DNA of 64,000 nucleotides from Limosilactobacillus ingluviei DSM 15946 (GCF_001435775.1 NZ_AZFK01000087.1:62001-126000); one strand, 5' to 3'; counted from the first letter of the stretch, positions 54,000 through 62,446 are shown. Numbers and translations: made by a program. The notes: generated from the letters alone by a model not told the origin.

Positions 54000-54082
54000 C
54001 TTTTTGAGTAGTTAGTTAGTTTTTTTGTGTATTAGGGGTATACTTTATGTGTAACTATAATTACCAAAAGGAGGCGTCAAAA

Positions 54083-54421
54083 ATGAGTATCGCATCTCGA
54101 ATAAAACAATTACGTACACAAAAAAATTACACTCAAAAGGATTTGGCTTCCTTACTATCAGTAAAGCCAACTACTGTTTCTGGTTGGGAATTAGGAAGAA
54201 ATGAACCATCTATAGATATGATCAATAAGCTATCTTCCATTTTTTCCGTCACAACCGACTATTTGATTGGTCGATCTGAAAACCCTAGAAAATCTGATGA
54301 TGGCTTGTCAGAAAATCAAAAACTGGTGGCCTACTCTATCGATCCGGATATCTCTGACGAAGAACGCAAAGCCATCATTGAAATGGTCGAAGCAGCAAAG
54401 AAGTTCCGGCGGCGGATCTAA
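54083..54421 (+). CDS. CI-like phage repressor (short)
   Basis: 112 aa: helix-turn-helix (LRTQKNYTQKDLASLLSVKPTTVSGWELGRNEPS) plus a short helical tail; no peptidase domain of its own. ATG 54083 follows AAAGGAGGCG. Followed 13 bases later by an ImmA-like peptidase, so induction probably goes through that partner rather than RecA self-cleavage. Confidence 0.88.
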   Translation: MSIASRIKQLRTQKNYTQKDLASLLSVKPTTVSGWELGRNEPSIDMINKLSSIFSVTTDYLIGRSENPRKSDDGLSENQKLVAYSIDPDISDEERKAIIEMVEAAKKFRRRI

Positions 54422-54434
54422 GGCGGTGATCTCG

Positions 54435-54707
54435 ATGACTGATCTAGAAAAACTCGAAGATCAATATCCCGAACTCCGTTTTTGGTCAATTGACGTGCCC
54501 AATCCTCATTTCCACGGCCAAATTGATGGGCACGATGTATATGTAAATGCTAATGATGATGATCTGACGCAGCTCAAAACGGTGCTGCACGAGATCTATC
54601 ACCATGAAGTAGACTATGGCGATCTATCCGATTGCAGGAAAACAACTACCCTACGCGAAGAAGGATATGCTAATCGGTATGCCGAGCGCCGTATGATGAT
54701 GGTGTAA
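54435..54707 (+). CDS. ImmA/IrrE-like metallopeptidase (short)
   Basis: 90 aa with the zinc motif HEIYHH (HExxH) near residue 55 and EEGYANRYAERR after it. In ICEBs1-like elements ImmA cleaves the neighbouring repressor on induction. Shorter than most ImmA proteins; the ATG follows AAGGCGGTG. Confidence 0.82.
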   Translation: MTDLEKLEDQYPELRFWSIDVPNPHFHGQIDGHDVYVNANDDDLTQLKTVLHEIYHHEVDYGDLSDCRKTTTLREEGYANRYAERRMMMV

Positions 54708-54736
54708 CCTACGTCAAAACTATTTGGGAGGATAAA

Positions 54737-55627
54737 ATGTTAGCTCTAACGATAATTTGGCTTCTTGTAGGCCTATTTGCAATGATAGCCATGATTGTCC
54801 AGTCGTTCCGCAAGCGTCTGTCGTGGATGAAAACTGGTATCTCAGCATTAATCTATGTCGTAGTTTCAATTTTACTACTTATAGTTGTTGGAAGTGAGCC
54901 TGATAGCACTCAAACAGCTAGTCAGTCTCAAAACGATGCGAAAATTTACAAGCTTATATATAACGATGATGAAGATTACGATGATGAAATAAAATTTGAC
55001 AGTGATAAGCAAGGCCAATATACCCTTAAAATTAAGGGGCTCCAAAACGGAACCGTAACAATCAAGAACGATGATGATAGTGAAGAATCTTTTAAACCAG
55101 TTAAGGTTAAAGTAAAAAAAGGGAAAATTAGTAAGTACACTATTAAATTAGCGGATAGTGACCTTGTACATGATTTTGTCATTACTGATAAAAATGATCA
55201 CAACAAAAAATTCGAAGTCTATAACAATTCGGATGCCGCTAATTCTAGCATGAGCTCTATGAGATCAGCCAGCGAATCATCCTCCTCAACGTCAACGACT
55301 AGCACAGCAGATCTTGATCAAGCTCTTGCTGATCGACTCAACGAAGAAAAGAGTAACAATGCTGCATGGTCAAAGTTTGTCGATAATGTGACGTATGATG
55401 GTGATCAAATCACTATCGAACTCAATGCCTCATCAGATGCTCTGACAGATGCTGAATTACAAGTCGTCGCACGTATGTCCCAAGGTATGGCGTTGAACGT
55501 TTTGAACGAACAGGGCGAAATCAGCGACAGCAAAGCCGGCAAGGGTATGCCTACTTTCTGGACAAGAAATGGCCACCAAGTCGGCTATGCCGCTAAGCGC
55601 AACTATCACCTGTATTTCTTTAAATAG
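54737..55627 (+). CDS. Membrane-anchored lysogeny-region protein
   Basis: 296 aa. Two N-terminal membrane helices (residues 1-20 and 33-52), then an acidic beta-rich domain, a Ser/Thr linker (about 165-190) and a C-terminal domain outside the membrane. It lies in the lysogenic transcript after the ImmA-like gene, the usual place of superinfection-exclusion proteins; that role is inferred. Confidence 0.7.
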   Translation: MLALTIIWLLVGLFAMIAMIVQSFRKRLSWMKTGISALIYVVVSILLLIVVGSEPDSTQTASQSQNDAKIYKLIYNDDEDYDDEIKFDSDKQGQYTLKIKGLQNGTVTIKNDDDSEESFKPVKVKVKKGKISKYTIKLADSDLVHDFVITDKNDHNKKFEVYNNSDAANSSMSSMRSASESSSSTSTTSTADLDQALADRLNEEKSNNAAWSKFVDNVTYDGDQITIELNASSDALTDAELQVVARMSQGMALNVLNEQGEISDSKAGKGMPTFWTRNGHQVGYAAKRNYHLYFFK

Positions 55628-55682
55628 CGTGGTGAAACTAGTATAGAAAATTTCCCACCCGTAACTAATTTGGAGAAAATGT

Positions 55683-56099
55683 ATGATCTTTAAAAGAATT
55701 ATTACACTAAGCAGCATACTTATAGTTGGGACTGGTCTTGCTGCTTGTGGACACTCGACTACAAAAGACAGCCATTCTGCATCGTCGAGCAGCTCAAATA
55801 AAGTTGTTAAGCATGGTCACAAAAAGAAAACGCAAACTGCAGAAACGTCAGTATCATCATCCGCTTCGGCCAGTCAGAACGTGCAACCAAGTCCTGCGTC
55901 TACCCAACCTGCCAATCAAGCTACTGCTCCAAGCCTAGCCTCGCAAACTGGTAGCGCTATTACAGAAGATCAGGCACGTGCCATGCTCGGTGGTGCCAAC
56001 GGTGATCTGCAGGCAACAAGAACATCCAATGGCTGGACCTTTTCTGGAGACGGCTATACGGCTACCGTCGGGGACGACGGAAATATCTCACATAACTAA
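55683..56099 (+). CDS. Lysogeny-region lipoprotein
   Basis: 138 aa with a lipoprotein signal peptide and lipobox LAAC (Cys 22), a long Ser/Lys/Thr/Gln linker and a C-terminal domain of about 45 residues (ITEDQARAMLGGANGDLQATRTSNGWTF). Similar lipoproteins such as Ltp of phage TP-J34 block DNA injection by related phages. Expressed from the prophage. Confidence 0.75.
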   Translation: MIFKRIITLSSILIVGTGLAACGHSTTKDSHSASSSSSNKVVKHGHKKKTQTAETSVSSSASASQNVQPSPASTQPANQATAPSLASQTGSAITEDQARAMLGGANGDLQATRTSNGWTFSGDGYTATVGDDGNISHN

Positions 56100-56131
56100 A
56101 AAAAGCATCCCCTGCTGACACAAGGGATGCT
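56098..56131. terminator. Stem-loop after the lipoprotein gene
   Basis: AGCATCCC/GGGATGCT with seven A before it, so it works best as a terminator for leftward transcription. Confidence 0.55.
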
Positions 56132-56226
56132 AAGTGAATTGATCGTTGGTTAAAACTTAATCAAATTGATTATAGCATGTTTCAGAAAACGTGTTGAAAA
56201 GTAATTTAGATTGGGAAGTAATTGAA

Positions 56227-56301
56227 ATGAAGAAATTAGGCTTAGTTTGCGTCGCCCTGCTTGCGTGCGGGAGCCTTGCAGGATGCGCTAATAAGGCTTG
56301 A
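56227..56301 (+). CDS. 24-codon lipoprotein signal peptide remnant
   Basis: MKKLGLVCVALLACGSLAGC with a lipobox LAGC, then ANKA and a stop. Either a truncated lipoprotein gene cut at the left edge of the AT-rich cassette or a micro-lipoprotein. Its GC content is like the phage, unlike what follows. Confidence 0.5.
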   Translation: MKKLGLVCVALLACGSLAGCANKA

Positions 56302-56380
56302 TGGCAGCTTGTTATTACTCGAGGAAATAAAGAAAATATGTTATTCTTCTTTATAAATTCTAATTAGGAGTTAGTCAAAA

Positions 56381-57430
56381 ATGAAAATTAATGCTGTAGA
56401 TTTATTCTGCGGAATTGGCGGGCTTACTAAAGGGCTACAAAATTCCAATATTAATGTAGTAGCTGGCATTGATATTGAAGAAAAATGCCGATTCCCGTAT
56501 ACACAGAATAATAACTCGAAATTTATTCAAAGCGATATTAAAAAAATATCTAGTTCAGATATTGATAAATTATATCCAAAAGATACCGATATAAAAGTCT
56601 TAGTCGGATGCGCACCATGCCAGCCTTTTTCTTCATACAGCTATAGATACAAAGGAACTGATGCATCCATTAATAAAATGGATCTTCTGGACAGTTTTTC
56701 TAGAATAGTCAAAGATATACACCCAGATATAGTTTCAATGGAAAACGTTCCTCAATTAGCCAAAGAACCTATTTTTGGTCGATTCATCAAGACACTCAAA
56801 GAGTTGAAGTACTATGTCAATTGGCATATAGTTTTTGCACCTAATTATGGAGTCCCACAAAAAAGAAAACGCTTAGTACTCTTAGCTAGTCGATTACAAA
56901 ATATCGATCTTATCCCACCACTATACAATAAAAATACTTATCCAACTGTAAGAAGTGCTATTAAAGATTTCCCGGAAATTAAAGCTGGCGAAACTGATGC
57001 TAAAGATCCAATGCATCATTCGCCTAAACTTTCACCTATTAATTTAAAACGAATAAGGCAATCAAAGCCCGGTGGTACTTGGCATGACTGGGACAACAAT
57101 TTAATTTTAAAAGCATATAAGAAAAAGAGTGGTAAGTCATATACAGCCGTATATGGACGAATGGAATGGGATAAACCTGCTCCAACTATCACAACAAAAT
57201 TTTATGGCTATGGAAATGGAAGATTTGGACATCCTGAACAAGACCGGGCTATCTCATTCAGGGAAGGTGCAACATTACAAACATTTCCTAAAGATTATAT
57301 TTTCCTAGATAAGAAACATCCAATTTCAGGATATGATTTAGGAGTAATGATTGGCAATGCTGTCCCGGTTAAATTGGGAGAAGCAATTGGTAAAAGCATA
57401 ATAAGAGGTATTCATAATGGTAAAAATTGA
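56381..57430 (+). CDS. DNA (cytosine-5) methyltransferase
   Basis: 349 aa, C5-type. Motif I DLFCGIGGLTKG (residues 7-18), motif IV GCAPCQPFSSYS with the catalytic Cys (near 80), motif VI ENVPQL, motif VIII QKRKRLVLLAS and motif X GVMIGNAVPVKLGEAIGKSI are all present, so it should be active. The target-recognition region near 200-285 is short. First gene of the AT-rich three-gene cassette; the ribosome site is TTAGGAG. The target site cannot be read from sequence. Confidence 0.93.
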   Translation: MKINAVDLFCGIGGLTKGLQNSNINVVAGIDIEEKCRFPYTQNNNSKFIQSDIKKISSSDIDKLYPKDTDIKVLVGCAPCQPFSSYSYRYKGTDASINKMDLLDSFSRIVKDIHPDIVSMENVPQLAKEPIFGRFIKTLKELKYYVNWHIVFAPNYGVPQKRKRLVLLASRLQNIDLIPPLYNKNTYPTVRSAIKDFPEIKAGETDAKDPMHHSPKLSPINLKRIRQSKPGGTWHDWDNNLILKAYKKKSGKSYTAVYGRMEWDKPAPTITTKFYGYGNGRFGHPEQDRAISFREGATLQTFPKDYIFLDKKHPISGYDLGVMIGNAVPVKLGEAIGKSIIRGIHNGKN

Positions 57431-58478
57431 CGCAGAAAAATTGTCAAGGGCTTCAAAGCAGTTAAAAAGTCTTCAAAAAAATATTGATTACGATACTAGA
57501 GATTACCCTATTGATTTTATTTGTCAAAAATTCAGTAATGGGGATTACTTTATCCCTAATTACCAACGAAACAAAGTTTGGTCTGAACATTCGAAAGTTC
57601 GCTTAATTGAATCATTACTTCTTGGATACCCAATTCCACTTCTGTTTCTTTCAGAAAATGACGATGGACGACTAGAAATAGTTGATGGTGTACAAAGGAT
57701 CACAACATTATCTTCTTTTAGAGAAGATAAGTTAAAACTAAAAAAATTAGACAAATTAACCGAATTTGACGGCTTCACATATTCAACACTTCCGTTGGCA
57801 GAACAGCGAAAATTTTCCGATAGATCGCTACGAGTAATTGTCTTAAGTGATAAAACTGACATTAATACGAGGATTGATTTATTTAATCGTTTAAATACAT
57901 CAGCTGAGAAGGCAAACGATTCTGAAATTCGAAGCGGTGTTTATAGTAAAAATAAATTCCAGATACTTATTAATAGTTTAGCAGAAGAGCCCGTCTTTAC
58001 GGAAGTGGTGCATCTCACTACTAAGAAGATTAATCGAAAACAAGATATAGAAATGATTAGCAGATTTTTCGCATATTCAAATAATTACAAGAATTTTAAA
58101 CACAGTGTTAAAGATTTCGTAACTGATTACATTGTGCGAGTAGGTTCAGTTTGGAATACCAGGACTAAAAATAATCTTCAAAAGCAGTTCTTTGATACTT
58201 TTAACTATGCAAAAGAAAATTTTTATCCAGGATTTTTGAAAAATAATAGAGGACAAACACCAAGAGTAAGATTTGAGGCTATAATGTGTGGCCTAAATTT
58301 AGCATTGAAAAAAAATAAAAACCTAAAGATTTCAAAAGAGCAATCTAAAATATTAACAAATGACCAACAATTTATAGCATTAACAACAACAGATGGCAGT
58401 AATTCACCTAATAAGGTTAAAGCCCGTATTGAATTTGTCGAAAGCTGGTTATTAAAAATGAGTGACTCCAATGATTGA
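57417..58478 (+). CDS. DUF262 domain protein
   Basis: 353 aa. FIPNYQRNKVWSEHSKVRLIESLLLGYPIPLLF, EIVDGVQRITTLSSF and LFNRLNTSAEKANDSEIRSG are the core DUF262 motifs (ParB-like NTPase/DNA-binding fold, as in GmrS and SspE). The usual DGQQR is DGVQR here. No DUF1524/HNH nuclease domain follows; the C-terminal part is helical. It overlaps the methyltransferase gene by 14 bases, with its own AGAGGT site, so the two are coupled. Confidence 0.9.
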   Translation: MVKIDAEKLSRASKQLKSLQKNIDYDTRDYPIDFICQKFSNGDYFIPNYQRNKVWSEHSKVRLIESLLLGYPIPLLFLSENDDGRLEIVDGVQRITTLSSFREDKLKLKKLDKLTEFDGFTYSTLPLAEQRKFSDRSLRVIVLSDKTDINTRIDLFNRLNTSAEKANDSEIRSGVYSKNKFQILINSLAEEPVFTEVVHLTTKKINRKQDIEMISRFFAYSNNYKNFKHSVKDFVTDYIVRVGSVWNTRTKNNLQKQFFDTFNYAKENFYPGFLKNNRGQTPRVRFEAIMCGLNLALKKNKNLKISKEQSKILTNDQQFIALTTTDGSNSPNKVKARIEFVESWLLKMSDSND

Positions 58479-59187
58479 TATTCCAAATTATTCGAAAAAA
58501 AAGAAGGAGCTACAATTTTATATTAATGAACTTAAATATTTAGACCAGGTTAGTAACTTCCCTGTTAATCCTTACGAACGTTATTTAAATCAAAAGCTTC
58601 GAACGAGAAGTTACACTATGCAAGATTTCATTGTTATCTTAAAATCTAATGCCTATATTATGATGTATAACATGATTGAATCGACTATTAAGGAAATAAT
58701 ATTTGCCTTGTATGATAATATTAATGCTGCAAACTTAACCTATAGAGAAATCAGCCTTAAACTTCAAGAATTATGGGAAAGTCATCAATTTGAAAACCTG
58801 GATAAGGGTAATGCTAAAGCTAATAAATATAAGCAAGAAGCCCATAAAATGATTACCAGTATCATTAAAAATAATACTGTTAAATTCAATAACAATAATA
58901 TTAAACTTTCGGGAAATGCAGATTTTGAAAATGTCCTTATTATAATGCAAAAACATGGTATAAAAGTCGATACTTCCCATATTGGGAAATATAGTGACGA
59001 GCTAAGAAATATTAAAAATATCCGTAATAGTTTAGCCCATGGTGGAACCTCATTCATTGAATCAGGCCGTGATATTAGTTTTAACGATATAAATAAAATG
59101 TGTATGCATACGGAAGAATATTTAGAGCAATTGATCAAAGACGCTAATTACTTTATTTGGCGAAAACAATTTAAAAATAAAGGCTAA
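58471..59187 (+). CDS. HEPN-domain protein (MAE_28990/MAE_18760-like)
   Basis: About 238 aa, all helical. The C-terminal IRNSLAHGG holds R-x4-H, the HEPN ribonuclease active-site motif; NAYIMMYNMIESTIKEIIFALYD earlier forms the paired helix. Overlaps the DUF262 gene by 8 bases (ATGATTGA). Likely the effector of the cassette (RNA cleavage) or its oligomeric partner. Family name assigned from memory of its pattern. Confidence 0.8.
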   Translation: MIDIPNYSKKKKELQFYINELKYLDQVSNFPVNPYERYLNQKLRTRSYTMQDFIVILKSNAYIMMYNMIESTIKEIIFALYDNINAANLTYREISLKLQELWESHQFENLDKGNAKANKYKQEAHKMITSIIKNNTVKFNNNNIKLSGNADFENVLIIMQKHGIKVDTSHIGKYSDELRNIKNIRNSLAHGGTSFIESGRDISFNDINKMCMHTEEYLEQLIKDANYFIWRKQFKNKG

Positions 59188-59330
59188 CTTAAAACGGTCG
59201 AAATTGACCGGTATAAAAATGAGCATCTTAAGAGTGTGTATTCATATTAAATCCTAAATAATCCTTGTCCAAACCCTGATGACGTAAAAAGCTGGTAAAA
59301 CTCATCTTATTAGGAATAAGATTTATCATA

Positions 59331-59462
59331 ATGTTTGATATTAGTCAATTAATTGAGTTTTTAAAACCTTTAGTTATAGCAATTATTGTTTTCATTGTAG
59401 TTTTGTTTGTTGTAGTACTTCCATTTTTTCGTTTAGATGGCTTTTCTATTTTTCTAACTTAA
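59331..59462 (+). CDS. 43-aa membrane peptide
   Basis: MFDISQLIEFLKPLVIAIIV then a long hydrophobic stretch to LPFF and a short tail. A weak ribosome site lies in the hairpin CTTATT-AGG-AATAAG upstream. The rest of 59188-59585 has no gene, only two GGTC/GACC-type hairpins (59192 and 59502). Confidence 0.4.
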   Translation: MFDISQLIEFLKPLVIAIIVFIVVLFVVVLPFFRLDGFSIFLT

Positions 59463-59585
59463 TTTTACAAACGGCGGTATTATATCGCAATTTATACTAA
59501 TTCCGGTCAATTTGGCCGGTTTTAAAAACAGCTCAAAAAGAACAAAAATACGATTATGGAAATATAAACGAAAGTAGGTGTAACA

Positions 59586-60716
59586 ATGTTAAGAATCGAG
59601 CCCTTGTCGAATGGCCGGGTGAAGTTGGTAAAAGATTATAAGGACCCGTTGACTGGTGGACGGAAGCGACTAAGCAAGACGGTAAATAAAGCCACCCGCC
59701 AAGTCCAGAAGCAAGTGGAGCTGCTGCTTGACCAGCGGTTTGAGCGAGAAGTTGAGCTTAGTACGCTCAACAACCCGCATAAAACACTCGGTGAATTAAT
59801 TGACGAATGGCTAGTAATCAGAAAAGAGCGGCTAAAACCATCAACGTACAGAAGCCAGATTACCGCCGTTAGGCAAGTGCGATCTGGCATTGGCAATAAT
59901 GCCCTACTGATCCAGCTCAACCGCCAATTTTTGGTTAGGTATCTTGATGATCAACTGTATAAGTATGGAAAGCTCAACTCAAACGTAAAAAAGCAATTTA
60001 TGGTACTCAATCTAATGCTTAAATACGCCGTCCAAGTCGGTTATCTTAACGACAATCCTGCTCCTGATTATGGCTCAATCAGTTGGAAAAAAGAGCATAA
60101 GACTGAGCGGCAAACCTATCCTAAGTTTCTGGATAGCGATGAGTTGGACAGACTGCTCACCTATCTACGTAGCAAGGACCCCTTTATCGCTGATTTTTGT
60201 GAGTTGCTCTACTTAACTGGCATGCGTTTTGGGGAGGCCGCCAGCCTGCAACCCAAAAATTTTTACACTGTTGATAATCACACTTACGCCAAAATTATAG
60301 GTACGCTTGACTACTCGCGTATCAATCGCCAAAAAGCTACTAAGTCTGATACTCCCAAAACTGAGGCCAGCTTCCGCTCTATCCGTTTATCGTCGCGCGC
60401 GCTTGAGATCTGCAATAAGTATCGTGTCGACAAGCGTAATGCTGAGTATCTGTTCCTCCGTCATGGGTATCCACTATCTGCAACGTTGGTTGATTATCAC
60501 CTCAGCAAAGCGGAAAAAGAGCTCAAAATAAAAAAGCGGGTATCCACTCATACTTTCCGCCACACACACATTTCAAAGCTGGCTGAGTTGGGGGTACCCT
60601 TATATGTAATCCAAGACCGTGTTGGCCATGCTGATGAAAAAATCACCAAGGAAATCTATCTCCACGTTACAAACAAGTCACGAGAACAAGCCGAGGATAA
60701 GATAGAATTGTTATGA
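59586..60716 (+). CDS. int: Tyrosine-family integrase
   Basis: 376 aa. An N-terminal arm-binding domain (residues 1-60), a SAM-like core-binding domain (about 70-155) and the catalytic domain: TGMRFGEA with the first Arg, HTFRHTH with the His-x-x-Arg, GHAD and the nucleophile in EIYLHVT. Full length. It lies just inside attR and would mediate the recombination into the dipeptidase gene. Confidence 0.96.
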   Translation: MLRIEPLSNGRVKLVKDYKDPLTGGRKRLSKTVNKATRQVQKQVELLLDQRFEREVELSTLNNPHKTLGELIDEWLVIRKERLKPSTYRSQITAVRQVRSGIGNNALLIQLNRQFLVRYLDDQLYKYGKLNSNVKKQFMVLNLMLKYAVQVGYLNDNPAPDYGSISWKKEHKTERQTYPKFLDSDELDRLLTYLRSKDPFIADFCELLYLTGMRFGEAASLQPKNFYTVDNHTYAKIIGTLDYSRINRQKATKSDTPKTEASFRSIRLSSRALEICNKYRVDKRNAEYLFLRHGYPLSATLVDYHLSKAEKELKIKKRVSTHTFRHTHISKLAELGVPLYVIQDRVGHADEKITKEIYLHVTNKSREQAEDKIELL

Positions 60717-60718
60717 TT

Positions 60719-60737
60719 TGCCCCTTATTTGCCCCTT
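60719..60737 (+). repeat. Two TGCCCCTT repeats, putative integrase arm sites
   Basis: Octamers at 60719 and 60730, 11 bp apart, directly after the integrase stop and about 72-90 bp from the core. They match three copies near attL. Confidence 0.6.
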
Positions 60738-60808
60738 CGGCCATTTTTCGATCGCCTTAATCCCCCGCCATTGCTGGTATATCAGCGATATGGTGGGTAA
60801 TACATAAG

Positions 60809-60818
60809 ATAACCCCGT
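60809..60818. other. attR core
   Basis: ATAACCCCGT, identical to attL at 21681-21690. Confidence 0.85.
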
Positions 60819-61338
60819 TGTTTTCCGCGGACCCTTTTTCTTCAACAATCTTGCCAAGGTATTCAACCCCTTCTTTGGCCGAATGAATGTATGGCAAAAC
60901 CACATCAACCATTGAAGTTTCAGCAATCCCATCCTTCACAAACGGATCCGCTTTCTGAGCTTTTTTATTGGTCGTGCCGGATTCAGTTGCACTCATTGCC
61001 ACGTTAGCGGAGTTAATGCCATCTTCACTGAATTGATCCTGCCCATCCTTTTGCTGCCAATCCGGGGTTGCCGTATAGCGCAAACCAGCACCAGGTACCG
61101 TAACTTTAAAACCATTATCCTTTGAAATGTATTCGGTTGGTCCGTTGGAAGTAGCCGGATGAACCACAAAATGCTTGGCCCAAGCCGTATCGACATCTTC
61201 GTTGCGCGCAATCAGCGTCGAACCATCTTGACTGGCATCCTTTCCCACCAAAACCGTTGTACAAGCGCGAGCCGAAATTACTGGCCCAAGTGTGAGTCCA
61301 GCGGCCATGATTCCCGTTAACAATTGCATTCGTTTCAT
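60809..61338 (-). pseudogene. C69 dipeptidase, N-terminal part, cut off by the prophage
   Basis: Signal peptide (MKRMQLLTGIMAAGLTLGP...ARA) directly followed by the catalytic CTTVLVGKDASQDGSTLIARNEDVD of C69 peptidases, where Cys becomes the N-terminal nucleophile. The frame runs through the core into 16 phage-derived codons and stops at 60757. This half lacks the C-terminal two thirds, so it is probably inactive. With the other half near 20744-21690 it would be a secreted dipeptidase of 488 residues. Confidence 0.92.
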
Positions 61339-61525
61339 TATTTTACCCCCCCCTTTTTTTAAAACAACGCTTACATTTTTAATTTTAACGTTAATAAATC
61401 AAGGGTGTCAAATTGATAAAATGATTTTAATTAGAATGATATAACAAAGAAATGATCACAATTATTATCAAACCTTACCAAACAATCAAATTTCAGTATG
61501 TTCACTTTTAGAATGCTACGAATAT

Positions 61526-61576
61526 AAAAAACCGCTTATTCACGTTCAGAAGCTTAACCCTAACGTGAATAAGCGG
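61526..61576 (-). terminator. Terminator of msrB
   Basis: A 15-bp perfect stem (CCGCTTATTCACGTT and complement, 61532-61576) with six T on the minus strand. Confidence 0.92.
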
Positions 61577-61609
61577 AGGTATTCACCGTAAATTTAATTT
61601 TCACAGAAA

Positions 61610-62044
61610 TCACGATTCAAACAAGGTTAGGTATTCGCCGTACCCAGCAGCCTGCAGTTGTTCCTTGGGGATAAAACGCAGCGCCGCCGAGTTAATACAG
61701 TACCGTAAGCCCCCTTTGTCAACTGGGCCATCACAAAAGACATGCCCTAAGTGTGAGGCCGCCTGGGGACTTTTCACCTCAGTCCGCTCCATGCCAAAAG
61801 ATTGATCCCGCCGTTCTTTTAACTTCACCAAGGGTTTGGTAAACGCGGGCCACCCGCACCCGGCATCATATTTATCTAAAGATGAAAACAATGGTTCGCC
61901 ACTAACCACATCAACATAAATACCAGCTGCAAAGCACTGGTCGTACTCACCCGTGAAAGGGCGCTCCGTTGCCGCATGTTGGGTCACTTCGTATTGGAGC
62001 GGCGTTAGTTGGGCCAACCGGGCTTGCTTATCAAACTTCACCAT
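61610..62044 (-). CDS. msrB: Peptide methionine (R)-S-oxide reductase
   Basis: 144 aa. The signature [27 protein letters not shown] and the catalytic [11 protein letters not shown] are present. Repairs oxidised methionine in proteins. One of the usual zinc-ligand CxxC pairs is absent, as in many lactobacilli. The ATG at 62044 follows GAGGAAGAGTG. Confidence 0.95.
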   Translation of the reverse strand: MVKFDKQARLAQLTPLQYEVTQHAATERPFTGEYDQCFAAGIYVDVVSGEPLFSSLDKYDAGCGWPAFTKPLVKLKERRDQSFGMERTEVKSPQAASHLGHVFCDGPVDKGGLRYCINSAALRFIPKEQLQAAGYGEYLTLFES

Positions 62045-62056
62045 CACTCTTCCTCC

Positions 62057-62446
62057 TCAACAATCATGGGTGCCTAGCATCGTTGGGGCTACCGAGTCCG
62101 TAGATAAATCAACAACTTCAACGTTATCACTTAACAAGCCGTGGGGGGATTTAAGTGGCAAGGTAAAGTAGGTGGCCTCAAAATCCAGAGTCATTGACTC
62201 AGCGTACTGGGGCTTGGCATAACCCTTATAGTAAACCTCACCGATGTTTGAGCTAAAATGAGCGTCAAAATCAGGCAAGGCCATTGCTTGGTCCACCAAG
62301 ATCAGCTTAAAGTTCACGTCTAGCGAGCAATTTCCCAACGCCGAGAACGGTCCCACTCCATCGTCAAAATCCAAAATCAACTTCTTTTGGGGTGACAAAT
62401 AACGTGCGAGCCGCGCTTGGGCGGCGGGGGTAACATTCAAATACAT
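62057..62446 (-). CDS. HesB-like iron-sulfur cluster biosynthesis family protein
   Basis: About 129 aa: MYLNVTPAAQARLARYL and DDGVGPFSALGNCSLDVNFKLILVD resemble the HesB/IscA-like fold of Firmicutes, but the canonical three cysteines are not all visible. The ATG at 62446 is taken because the upstream in-frame sequence has no coding character. Coupled to msrB. Confidence 0.7.
   Translation of the reverse strand: MYLNVTPAAQARLARYLSPQKKLILDFDDGVGPFSALGNCSLDVNFKLILVDQAMALPDFDAHFSSNIGEVYYKGYAKPQYAESMTLDFEATYFTLPLKSPHGLLSDNVEVVDLSTDSVAPTMLGTHDC

Larger units (their letters stand above)
21681..60818. mobile_element. Complete temperate siphophage prophage, 39.1 kb
   Basis: Bounded by identical 10-bp cores ATAACCCCGT at 21681-21690 and 60809-60818. 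Contains all modules in canonical order: integrase, immunity, replication/recombination, ArpU, terminase, head, tail, lysis and a moron next to attL. No structural gene looks broken, so it may be inducible. The late-gene layout (minor capsid proteins 1-3, Gp15-like, tape measure, Dit, Tal-type endopeptidase) is of the Listeria A118/PBSX style common in lactobacilli. The MTase-DUF262-HEPN cassette is markedly AT-rich compared with the rest. Confidence 0.96.

Noticed and set aside
53973-54000. CRISPR-like repeats in the immunity region
   Set aside because: Only two copies of a short sequence, no regular spacers and no cas genes. They read better as repressor operators.
57417-59187. Classical type II restriction enzyme partner for the methyltransferase
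   Set aside because: Neither downstream gene shows PD-(D/E)xK, HNH, GIY-YIG or PLD motifs; the second is DUF262 and the third HEPN.
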